Part shown: positions 34,200-40,625 of the stretch, piece by piece
Numbering within the stretch: position 1 is the first letter of the stretch
How the letters are laid out: every line of letters begins with the position of its first letter
Origin: an uncultured Clostridia bacterium
Lineage (GTDB): Bacteria > Bacillota > Clostridia > Oscillospirales > Acutalibacteraceae
NCBI GenBank assembly: GCA_947631855.1
Contig: CANRMX010000017.1
Location: 1 to 40,625, forward strand
DNA length: 40,625 bases
Reading direction: 5' to 3'
The notes under the pieces: generated by a model
The model's database searches: none
Told to the model about the DNA's origin: nothing
What the model saw: only the letters and a program-made list of their open reading frames with translations
Position numbers and translations under genes: made by a program

Positions 34200-34212
34200 C
34201 GTATGAACCCAG

Positions 34213-34238
34213 AAGGACGGGGCTCTCCCCGTCCTTTT
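34213..34238 (+). terminator. Terminator of the surface-protein gene
   Basis: GGACGGGG-CTCT-CCCCGTCC followed by TTTT, 13 bases after the stop codon. Confidence 0.85.
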
Positions 34239-34275
34239 GTCTGTAAACAAATCCACCCCATTTGGAGGCATCGCC

Positions 34276-35496
34276 ATGGAAAATCTGCAAGGAAAATGTG
34301 TTCTGCTGGGAATCACCGGCGGCATCGCCGCCTACAAGATGGCCAACGTGGCCAGCGGCCTCAAGAAGGCCGGGGCGGACGTCCATGTGGTGATGACGGA
34401 GAACGCCACCCAATTCATCACGCCCCTGACCTTCGAGACCTTGACCAATAACCGCTGCGTCACCGACACCTTTGCCCGGGATTTCCAGTACGACGTGGCC
34501 CACATCTCGCTGGCCAAGGCCGCCGATCTGATCCTCGTCGCGCCGGCCACGGCCAACGTCATCGCCAAGATGGCCCACGGCATCGCCGACGATATGCTCA
34601 CCACCGTGGTGCTGGCCGCCCGCTGCCCAAAGCTGGTGGCCCCGGCCATGAACACCGCCATGCTGGAAAATCTCGTGACCCAGGACAATCTCCGCGTGCT
34701 GGAAAAATATGGATTCGGGATCATCTCCCCTGCCAGCGGCAGGCTGGCCTGCGGCGACACCGGCAGCGGCAAGCTCCCGGAACCCGAGGTGCTGCTGGAT
34801 CACATCGCCCGCGCCCTGGCCAGGGAGAAGACCCTGGCCGGCGTGAAAGTCACCGTCACCGCCGGGCCGACGCAGGAATCCCTGGACCCGGTGCGGTACC
34901 TCACCAACCACAGCTCCGGCAGGATGGGCTACGCCATCGCCCGGGAGGCAATGCTCCGGGGCGCGGAGGTGACGCTGATCTCCGGCCCGGTGGCCCTCTC
35001 CCCCGTGCCCTTTGTGGACACCGTCCCGGTGGTCACGGCGGAGGAGATGCTCCACGCGGTGCAGACCGCCCTGCCCCGGACGGATATCCTCATCAAGGCC
35101 GCAGCCGTGGCGGATTACCGCCCCACTGCCGTGGCCGAACACAAGCTCAAAAAGCAGGCGGGCGGGATCGATCTGCCGCTGGAGCGCACCGAGGATATCC
35201 TGGGCTGGGTCGCGCAAAACCGCCACCCTGGGTTGTTCGTCTGCGGCTTTTCCATGGAGACCCGGGACTTGCTGGAAAATTCCCGGGCCAAGCGGATCGA
35301 AAAAGAGCTGGACATGATCGTGGCCAACGATCTCCGCACGCCCGGGGCGGGCTTTGGGGTGGAGACCAACGTGGTCACCCTGATCACCGCCGAGGGCGCG
35401 GAAGAATTGCCGCTGATGGGCAAGGATGCAGTGGCCGCCCGGCTGCTGGACGAGATCCAGCGGCGGCGGGAGAAGAACGAGGAGGAAAGGCTATGA
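34276..35496 (+). CDS. coaBC: Phosphopantothenoylcysteine decarboxylase / phosphopantothenate-cysteine ligase
   Basis: A 406-residue bifunctional enzyme for steps two and three of coenzyme A synthesis from pantothenate. The N-terminal flavoprotein decarboxylase starts GKCVLLGITGGIAAYK, has the PAMNTAM motif and the lid cysteine in GRLACGDTG. The C-terminal ligase begins near VKVTVTAGPTQE with the LDPVRYLTNHSSG signature and VANDL near the end. GGAGG lies 7 bases before the ATG at 34276, which is preferred over the in-frame ATG at 34237. It overlaps coaX by 4 bases (ATGA), so the two are one operon. Confidence 0.96.
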   Translation: MENLQGKCVLLGITGGIAAYKMANVASGLKKAGADVHVVMTENATQFITPLTFETLTNNRCVTDTFARDFQYDVAHISLAKAADLILVAPATANVIAKMAHGIADDMLTTVVLAARCPKLVAPAMNTAMLENLVTQDNLRVLEKYGFGIISPASGRLACGDTGSGKLPEPEVLLDHIARALAREKTLAGVKVTVTAGPTQESLDPVRYLTNHSSGRMGYAIAREAMLRGAEVTLISGPVALSPVPFVDTVPVVTAEEMLHAVQTALPRTDILIKAAAVADYRPTAVAEHKLKKQAGGIDLPLERTEDILGWVAQNRHPGLFVCGFSMETRDLLENSRAKRIEKELDMIVANDLRTPGAGFGVETNVVTLITAEGAEELPLMGKDAVAARLLDEIQRRREKNEEERL

Positions 35497-36272
35497 TCCT
35501 GACCGTAGACATCGGCAACACCACCATCAGTTTCTGCGGATTGGCGCCCGCCCCCGGCGGAGACTTCCACGTCCGCTGCGCATTTCGGCTGGACACGGCC
35601 CAGGGCATGCCCGGGGCGGATTCCCTGGCCGCCATTCGCCACGCCCTGGGAGACGCCGGGGTGGAGCCCGAGGCGCTGGAGGGCGCGGTGCTGTGCAGCG
35701 TGGTGCCCGCCCTGACCGACTCCGTGGCGGAGTGCCTTGCCCGGCTCCTGGGGAAAGCACCGCTGGTGGTGCTGCACACCAGCCGCACGGGGCTGACGCT
35801 GGCCATCCCCCAGCCGGAATACCTGGGGCTGGACCGATTGGCCGACGCCGCCTGGGCCGCCGCCCACTATCCCCTGCCCGCCGTGACGGTGGACATGGGC
35901 ACCGCCACCACCTTCAACGTCATCGACCGGGGCGGGGTGTTCCTGGGGGGCGCCATCGCGCCGGGCATCGCCACCGGGCTGGGGGCGCTCACCGCCCGCA
36001 CCGCCCAATTGCCGGAGATCACGCTGGCCCAGCCGGAGCAGGTGATCGGCCGGGACACCGTGGCGTGTATGCGTTCCGGCGTGCTGGTGGGCGCGGCCGC
36101 CATGATCGACGGGATGACCGCCCGGATCGAAAAGGAGCTGGGCAGTCCCGTGACGCTGCTCCTCACCGGCGGCCTCTGCCCCTACGCCGAGCCCCTGTGC
36201 GAGCACCCCCATGTCCACGAGCCAGCCTTATTGGCCAAGGGTCTGGGGCATATCTACAATTTAAATCGATAA
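35493..36272 (+). CDS. coaX: Type III pantothenate kinase
   Basis: A 259-residue kinase for the first step of CoA synthesis. The ASKHA-fold motifs of the CoaX type are present: TVDIGNTTI (phosphate 1), GLDRLADAA (substrate loop), VDMGTATTFNVID (phosphate 2) and LTGG (adenosine). CoaX enzymes need a monovalent cation and are not inhibited by CoA. Coupled to coaBC by a 4-base overlap, it gives the route from pantothenate to phosphopantetheine in two genes. The C-terminus HEPALLAKGLGHIYN is complete. Confidence 0.96.
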   Translation: MILTVDIGNTTISFCGLAPAPGGDFHVRCAFRLDTAQGMPGADSLAAIRHALGDAGVEPEALEGAVLCSVVPALTDSVAECLARLLGKAPLVVLHTSRTGLTLAIPQPEYLGLDRLADAAWAAAHYPLPAVTVDMGTATTFNVIDRGGVFLGGAIAPGIATGLGALTARTAQLPEITLAQPEQVIGRDTVACMRSGVLVGAAAMIDGMTARIEKELGSPVTLLLTGGLCPYAEPLCEHPHVHEPALLAKGLGHIYNLNR

Positions 36273-36278
36273 CGGCGG

Positions 36279-36355
36279 GCAATCTGCCGCAAACGCAAGA
36301 GGGCCTCCCACCGCCTAGGGTAGTGGGAGGCTCTCTTTTGCTTGGGGCAGATTGC
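36279..36355. terminator. Long bidirectional terminator between coaX and htrA
   Basis: GCCTCCCAC and GTGGGAGGC form the core stem, extended by AAGAG/CTCTT with a T-run. A further outer pair, GCAATCTGCC (36279-36288) and GGCAGATTGC (36346-36355), is perfect, so the full inverted repeat spans 77 bases. Confidence 0.8.
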
Positions 36356-36372
36356 ACGCGGCCTCAGGCCGT

Positions 36373-37794
36373 CTAATCGGAAATGCCCGTGTTCTCCGAC
36401 AGCACCAGCTCCAGCTGGGTGGTCTGGCCGCCATAGGCGGTGCGGTCCACCGTCAGCGTCACGGTGTCCCCGGGCTTTTTGCCGGCCAGATACGTGTTGA
36501 GGGTGGAGGAGGAGACGATCTGCGTGCCGTCAATGGCGGTGATCATATCCCCACGCTGCAGGCCCGCCTGCTGGGCCTCTGCGCTGTTGACCCGGGTGAC
36601 ATAGTACCCGGCGTTCATGCCGTAGAAGCCGGCGGTGAGGCGGTCGATATACTGGCCGCTGAAGCCCAGCGCCGCCCGGTCTTTCACATAGCCGTACTGG
36701 ATCAGGTCCGAAACGATGGGCTGCACCAGGTCGGAGGGGATGGCAAATCCCAATCCCTCGTAGCCGGTGGCCACGATCTTGGAGGAATTGATGCCCACCA
36801 CGAAGCCGTCCATGTTCACCAGCGCACCGCCGGAGTTGCCGGGATTGATGGCCGCGTCGGTCTGGATGCAGTTGATGGAATACCCGGTCTCGGAGTTGGT
36901 CACTTCCCGGTTGAGGGCGGAAATATGCCCGAAGGTCACGCTGGAATTGAGCTGCAGGCCGCCCGGGTTGCCGATGGCCATCACCTCATCCAGCACCTGC
37001 AGGTCGGAGGAGGAACCGAATTCCGCCGGGCTCAGCTCGTCCTCGGTGTCGATCTTGATCACCGCCAGGTCGGTCTGGGTGTCCTCGCCCACCAGCTCCG
37101 CCTCGTAGGTCAGGCCCTCGGAGGTGACCACTTTCAGGCTGGTGGCGCCGTCCACCACGTGCTGGTTGGTCACGATATAGCCGTCATCGGAAATGATGAT
37201 GCCGGAGCCCTCGCCTGCGGGAGAGAGCTCACCGTCGGAAGCGTCGTTCCCGTAGCCGAAGAAGAAGCCGTAGGATTGGCTCACCTGATAGTTCTGCACG
37301 CACACCACCGAGGGGATCAGCGCCTTGGCGATCTCCTGGGGCGTTTCCTCGTCGATGGTCACCGTGGAGGCCGCGCCGCCTGCGGAGCTGTCCGTATCTT
37401 TCTTATAGAGGGTGATGGCCGCGGTATCCGACACGCCGGAGGGGGATTCCACCGACACAACGCCGTTGACGATCAGCGCGGCGAAGACGCCCACCGATCC
37501 CAGGGAGACCACGGCGCAGGCCAGCACCGCCGCCAGCAGCTTCAGGGCAAATCTGCCCTTGTGCTTTTTGGGCTTTTTGGGCGGCACGGGCGGCTGGGAA
37601 TAATAGGGCACGGACTGCCGGGGCGACCAGGTGTAGGCGGTCTGGGCCGGCTGCTGAGGCTGGGCAGGGGTATAGGGCGGATTGGCCCCGTAATTGGCAG
37701 ACTGCCCCGGATAGGACTGCTGGGGCTGGGCCGGATTCGTCTGGCGGGAAGTGTCCTGATTGTGATTGAATTGGCTGTCAAAGGGATTGTTCAT
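36373..37794 (-). CDS. HtrA/DegP-like serine protease with PDZ domain
   Basis: A 473-residue membrane-anchored protease for misfolded exported proteins. Residues 1-80 are a cytoplasmic tail rich in Pro, Gln, Asn and Tyr ending in a Lys cluster; a single membrane span lies at about 82-108; the trypsin-like domain has His212 (VTNQHVV), Asp242 (QTDLAVI) and Ser321 (NPGNSGGAL); a PDZ domain follows (GLQRGDMITAIDG) at about 375-465. It is the usual HtrA architecture of Gram-positive bacteria. The promoter is not clear; TATATATACT lies close before AAAGGAG and the ATG. The Pro/Gln tail may bind partners inside the cell. Confidence 0.93.
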   Translation of the reverse strand: MNNPFDSQFNHNQDTSRQTNPAQPQQSYPGQSANYGANPPYTPAQPQQPAQTAYTWSPRQSVPYYSQPPVPPKKPKKHKGRFALKLLAAVLACAVVSLGSVGVFAALIVNGVVSVESPSGVSDTAAITLYKKDTDSSAGGAASTVTIDEETPQEIAKALIPSVVCVQNYQVSQSYGFFFGYGNDASDGELSPAGEGSGIIISDDGYIVTNQHVVDGATSLKVVTSEGLTYEAELVGEDTQTDLAVIKIDTEDELSPAEFGSSSDLQVLDEVMAIGNPGGLQLNSSVTFGHISALNREVTNSETGYSINCIQTDAAINPGNSGGALVNMDGFVVGINSSKIVATGYEGLGFAIPSDLVQPIVSDLIQYGYVKDRAALGFSGQYIDRLTAGFYGMNAGYYVTRVNSAEAQQAGLQRGDMITAIDGTQIVSSSTLNTYLAGKKPGDTVTLTVDRTAYGGQTTQLELVLSENTGISD

Positions 37795-37925
37795 GGTTCG
37801 TTTCTCCTTTCAAGAGTATATATAAAGTCTTCTTTGGCTTTTGATGTCTCTATTTTCCCCCCGCTGTGTGAAAGAGATGTGAAGGTTCCGTCACACTTTG
37901 CTGAAATTTTTCCCCGCCCTGCCGG

Positions 37926-37954
37926 TAGACTTTTCCAAAAATCTGTGATACAAT
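37926..37954 (+). promoter_or_regulatory. Promoter of the PD40 gene
   Basis: TAGACT (37926-37931), 17 bases, TACAAT (37949-37954), then GAAAGGAG before the ATG at 37997. Confidence 0.55.
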
Positions 37955-37996
37955 CGGATTGCAAGAAGTCCAAAAACACCGAAAGGAGCTGTCCGT

Positions 37997-38908
37997 ATGC
38001 CCAACACCCCCGACTTCACCTCGATCCCCGAGGAGATCCGCAACCTCTGGGACCGCTCCCGGGATGAATCCATCCTCCAGACCTACGACGTGGAAACCGG
38101 CGAGATCGAGACCCTGGCCGAGTTCCCCTATGTGATCGAGGCCCCCAACTGGAGCCGTGACGGCGCTTTCCTGGTCTACAACAGCAAAGGCCGCCTGTAC
38201 AAATTCGATCTGGCCTCCAAGGAAAGTACCGTGATCCCCACGGATTTTGCGGGCGCGTGCAACAACGACCATGTGCTCTCCGCCGATGGGCGCTCTGCGG
38301 CCATCAGCCACCAGACCCGTGAGGACGGCCAATCCCGGGTGTACACCGTGCCCCTTTCCGGCGGCGTGCCCCGGCTGATCACCCCCCTGGCCCCCAGCTA
38401 TCTCCACGGCTGGTCCCCCGACGGCAAGACCCTGGCCTACTGCGCGGAGCGGAACGGGGAATTCGATATCTACACCATCCCGGCGGAGGGCGGCGTGGAG
38501 ACCCGGCTCACCGACGCCCCCGGCCTCAACGACGGCCCCGAATACGACAGCACCGGCACCTATATCTGGTTCAATTCCGTCCGCGCCGGCCTGATGCAGG
38601 CGTTCCGGATGCGGGCCGACGGCAGCGAGCAGACCCAGATGACCTTCGAGGAGGCGTGGAACATGTGGTTCCCCCACATCTCTCCCAACGGCAAATGGGT
38701 GGTCGCCCTGGGCTACAAAAAGGGCGACGTGCAGCCCCATGAGCACGTGCCCCACAAGAACGTCTGCCTGAAGCTGATGCCCGGCGAGGGCGGGCCCACC
38801 CGCACCATTGTGGAGCTGTTCGGCGGGCAGGGCACCATCAATGTCAATTCCTGGTCCCCGGACAGCAAAAAGTTTGCCTTTGTGCGGTACCGTATCCGCG
38901 AAGCGTAA
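37997..38908 (+). CDS. PD40/TolB-like beta-propeller protein, cytoplasmic
   Basis: A 303-residue protein made of WD40-like (PD40) blades: NWSRDGAFLVYNSKG, GWSPDGKTLAYCAE, EYDSTGTYIWFNSV, HISPNGKWVVAL and SWSPDSKKFAFVRY mark successive blades. No signal peptide is present, unlike periplasmic TolB, so it works in the cytoplasm. Similar stand-alone proteins are found with carbohydrate-degrading genes, some annotated as oligogalacturonate-lyase-like, but no catalytic set can be pointed to here. AAAGGAG lies 8-9 bases before the ATG. It is a single-gene unit with a terminator after it. Confidence 0.75.
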   Translation: MPNTPDFTSIPEEIRNLWDRSRDESILQTYDVETGEIETLAEFPYVIEAPNWSRDGAFLVYNSKGRLYKFDLASKESTVIPTDFAGACNNDHVLSADGRSAAISHQTREDGQSRVYTVPLSGGVPRLITPLAPSYLHGWSPDGKTLAYCAERNGEFDIYTIPAEGGVETRLTDAPGLNDGPEYDSTGTYIWFNSVRAGLMQAFRMRADGSEQTQMTFEEAWNMWFPHISPNGKWVVALGYKKGDVQPHEHVPHKNVCLKLMPGEGGPTRTIVELFGGQGTINVNSWSPDSKKFAFVRYRIREA

Positions 38909-38932
38909 AGTTATACAGCTTTACTTTACAGC

Positions 38933-38972
38933 AAAAAATCCCCGCCCTGACGAACAGGACGGGGATTTTTTT
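38933..38972. terminator. Bidirectional terminator
   Basis: AAAAATCCCCG and CGGGGATTTTT form the main stem with CCTG/CAGG inside; runs of A and T on either side give a T-tract in both directions for the convergent genes. Confidence 0.85.
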
Positions 38973-38978
38973 GGCTGC

Positions 38979-40271
38979 TTACGGGAGGGAGATGTAGTCC
39001 GAGATACAGTCGTACCAGTGGACGTAGGTCTCCCCGTTGACGGTGATCCGTTCGCTATGGGGGAGCTGCTCGCTCCACTTCTTCCCGTAGCGGGCGAAGG
39101 CCCAATCGTCCCGGTTGAAGCGCCTCCACAGCACCGTGCGTCCGCTGCGGTCCAGATAGGCCTCGGTGGCGATGGCGTCGTCGAAGGTGAGCAGGTTCAT
39201 CACCCGCACGGTGTCATAGGTCTTGCCGCCGATCTCCACCGTGCAGCGGTCCACAATGTCGATGGTGTCCTTCTGCGCGGGGCCGGTGACGACGCTGCCC
39301 GCCCGGCGGATCAGCCCCTTGGGGGCGATTTCCACCTCGTGGCCGCAGTTGTCCTCGCCGTAGCCCCAGTTGCCCAGGAACGCATCGCCGTCCAGGAACG
39401 TGAACAGCTTCTTCACGCCGTTTTCCTGGTGGCACTCCGCCAGGAATCGGCAATGGGTGTCGGTGAGCTGGGCCACGAAGCTGCGGTGGATCACTTCCTC
39501 CCGGCCGGTGCGGAAATAATCCTGGGTGTCGTGCTGGGTCACTTCGATCTCCACGCCCTCGATCCCGTGGATCTCGGCCCGGCCCGTCACGCGCATTTCG
39601 GTCAATTCCGTGCGCTCACCCGTGGGCCGGTCATAGAGCCCCCAGCGGATGTGCTCGCCCAGCCTGGGGACAAGCATCCAACTGTCCAGCTCCTCCCAAC
39701 GGACGGGGAATGGGGCGTCGGCCATCGGGGTGATGGTGTATGGGGGCAGAATCTTCGGTAAATCGTGCATAGTCGTTTCTCCTTTCATGGGGGCGGATCC
39801 CGGCGAAAGCTGCCGCCGCAGGTTCTCTTTCGCGGTGAACAGGCGGCTTTTTACGGTGCCCAGCGGGATGCCCAGCCGGGCGGCGATGTCCCGCTGGGGC
39901 AGCCCCTTCCAGTAGTAGAGGAACAGGATCTGCTGCTCCCGGCTGGCCAGCCGCTCCACGGCGTCGCCCAATACGGTGGATTCGCTGGGCCCAAACCGGG
40001 TGTCCACCAGCTCCCGCTCGGTCAGCGCCTCCAGCGGGATCTCCCACTTCCGGGCCCGGGCGCGAAACCAGTCGGCGCACTTGCTGCGGGCGATCCCGAT
40101 GAGCCATGGGCGGAAAGAATCTTCGCGCTTGAGCTGGGGGAACTTCTCGAAGGCGGTCAGGTACACCTCCTGCAGGACGTCCTCGGCGTCGGGCAGCGAG
40201 GGGATCTTGAATTTGACATACCGCTCCGCCGCCGATCGGTACGCCCGCAGCAGCGCTTCAAAGCTCTCCAA
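38979..40271 (-). CDS. ECF sigma-70 factor fused to a C-terminal domain of unknown function
   Basis: A 430-residue protein. Residues 1-160 are an extracytoplasmic-function sigma factor: region 2 (FEALLRAYRS, DAEDVLQEVYLTAF, SFRPWLIGIARSKCADW) and region 4 (ASREQQILFLYYWKG, RDIAARLGIPLGTVKSRLF). Residues 168-430 are a soluble, tryptophan- and aspartate-rich domain (ELDSWMLVPRLGEHIRW, LTDTHCRFL, FTFLDGDAFLGNWGYGEDNCG, WRRFNRDDWAF, YVHWYDCISDYI) that I do not recognise as a named family. The likely start is TTG at 40271, 7 bases after GGAGG; the in-frame ATG at 40328 has no ribosome-binding site and would add 19 residues not seen in sigma factors. No anti-sigma gene is adjacent, so the C-terminal domain may control the sigma part. 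Confidence 0.8.
   Translation of the reverse strand: MESFEALLRAYRSAAERYVKFKIPSLPDAEDVLQEVYLTAFEKFPQLKREDSFRPWLIGIARSKCADWFRARARKWEIPLEALTERELVDTRFGPSESTVLGDAVERLASREQQILFLYYWKGLPQRDIAARLGIPLGTVKSRLFTAKENLRRQLSPGSAPMKGETTMHDLPKILPPYTITPMADAPFPVRWEELDSWMLVPRLGEHIRWGLYDRPTGERTELTEMRVTGRAEIHGIEGVEIEVTQHDTQDYFRTGREEVIHRSFVAQLTDTHCRFLAECHQENGVKKLFTFLDGDAFLGNWGYGEDNCGHEVEIAPKGLIRRAGSVVTGPAQKDTIDIVDRCTVEIGGKTYDTVRVMNLLTFDDAIATEAYLDRSGRTVLWRRFNRDDWAFARYGKKWSEQLPHSERITVNGETYVHWYDCISDYISLP
39770..39785 (-). promoter_or_regulatory. Internal ribosome-binding site and ATG in the sigma fusion
   Basis: Inside the fused gene, on the minus strand, AAAGGAG (39785-39779) is 8 bases before an in-frame ATG (39770). 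It falls exactly at the junction of the two domains, so a separate 263-residue C-terminal protein (38979-39770) could be made. Confidence 0.55.
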
Positions 40272-40329
40272 AAGCCTCCCTCCTTGTATTATAGAGTAGT
40301 AGTTTTTGATGACCCTCTCCAAGGTCATG

Positions 40330-40338
40330 TGCTACAAT
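40330..40338 (+). promoter_or_regulatory. Extended -10 box at the IS110 left end
   Basis: TGC followed by TACAAT. No -35 box is found at the right distance. It would start a transcript near 40345, just before the first stem of the proposed bridge RNA. Confidence 0.45.
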
Positions 40339-40344
40339 GTAAGG

Positions 40345-40505
40345 GATGCTGTGGATTGGTTCTTGCCTCCTACCGCAAGACGGTTCAAAAAAGGCTCCGA
40401 CCACAGCCCCTTGCAGTTTTGTTGATCAGTTAGATACCGCCAGACGGTTGATGTAGAACAAGGTTACAAGGCAGGGTGTTCTGTGGATACAGCATCAAAT
40501 CTATC
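40345..40505 (+). ncRNA. Candidate IS110 bridge RNA
   Basis: Two stem-loop groups lie between the -10 box and the transposase. First: GCTGTGG (40348-40354) pairs with CCACAGC (40401-40407), enclosing TCTTGC-N8-GCAAGA (40361-40380). Second: TTGATG (40448-40453) pairs with CATCAA (40493-40498), enclosing AGAACA (40455-40460) with TGTTCT (40477-40482). In IS110-group elements the region between the left end and the transposase encodes a bridge RNA with two loops, one pairing target and one pairing donor DNA. Position, length and two-loop layout agree; loop pairing could not be tested without the right end and an empty site. Confidence 0.55.
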
Positions 40506-40521
40506 ATCTGGAGGTTCGTGT

Positions 40522-40625
40522 ATGGTTTGTATTGGTATCGATGTCTCGAAGGACAAGCATGACTGTTTTATCCTGTCCTCGGAAGGTCAAGTGTTGGCAG
40601 ACGTGTTCACCATCCCCAACAGTAT
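40522..40625 (+). CDS. IS110-family transposase, N-terminal fragment (cut by window end)
   Basis: The first 34 codons read MVCIGIDVSKDKHDCFIL and onward. GIDVSKDKHD is the first motif of the DEDD/RuvC-like catalytic domain of IS110 transposases, containing the first acidic residue. GGAGG (40510-40514) is 7 bases before the ATG. The gene runs off the right edge, so whether it is intact is unknown. Confidence 0.85.
   Translation, partial: MVCIGIDVSKDKHDCFILSSEGQVLADVFTIPNS

Larger units (their letters stand above)
40330..40625 (+). mobile_element. IS110-family insertion sequence, left part only
   Basis: The element is recognised by its transposase start at 40522 and by the structured leader before it. 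The left boundary is not known; it should lie near or a little before 40330. The right end is outside the window. IS110 elements lack clear terminal inverted repeats, so the boundary cannot be read from one end. It lies about 60 bases upstream of the sigma-factor gene, divergently. Confidence 0.65.

Noticed and set aside
40279-40293. TATAAT on the minus strand just before the sigma gene as its promoter
   Set aside because: A transcript from it would start within the ribosome-binding site of the TTG start, and no -35 box lies at 16-18 bases.

Overview
The window reads as GC-rich chromosome of a low-GC-phylum relative, most likely a gut Clostridia (Oscillospiraceae-like) bacterium. This is inferred from Gram-positive ribosome-binding sites (GGAGG) before nearly every gene, a CoaX-type pantothenate kinase, a clostridial AdhE, a cell-wall sorting signal of the SPxTG type and glycan-degrading genes. 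No 16S, tRNA or CRISPR array is present, so the taxonomy cannot be fixed from sequence alone.

Layout. (1) 1-1325: a tyrosine integrase, probably the edge of an integrated element lying to the left. (2) 1338-8909: a glycan-use block: aldose-epimerase-like protein, intracellular esterase plus GH9 glycosidase, GH113-type mannanase plus 2-hydroxyacid dehydrogenase, and a peroxiredoxin-like protein. (3) 9000-13478, minus strand: methionine/homocysteine synthesis (LysR regulator, metA with the acetyl-CoA type Glu111, O-acetylhomoserine sulfhydrylase, homoserine dehydrogenase). (4) 13654-17625, minus strand: rhamnose catabolism (rhaB, an AraA/FucI-like isomerase in place of RhaA, rhaD), interrupted by a relic of a second isomerase gene and a dispersed repeat. 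(5) 17740-23750: glutamate synthase gltBD, divergent from adhE and a small-molecule phosphotransferase (24006-27410). (6) 27463-34199: a second copy of the dispersed repeat, then a 2067-residue cell-wall-anchored protein with an 11-C tract in its leader, duplicated modules and a 24-bp minisatellite. (7) 34276-38908: coaBC-coaX, an HtrA protease, and a PD40 propeller protein. (8) 38979-40625: an ECF sigma factor fused in frame to a C-terminal domain, then the left end of an IS110-family element with a structured non-coding region fitting a bridge RNA.

How the parts connect. Most of the window is ordinary metabolism in short, well-spaced operons with readable promoters (TTGnnn, 17 bp, TATAnT) and hairpin terminators. 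The less ordinary parts are in the non-coding DNA: a metY promoter embedded in the metA terminator stem with a LysR-like operator upstream, terminator-like hairpins in the leaders of the lysR-metA and gltBD operons, a modular terminator-carrying repeat present twice, the C-tract before the surface protein, an internal ribosome-binding site inside the sigma-factor fusion, and the IS110 leader at the right edge. All functions are read from motifs and family knowledge; no search was run.
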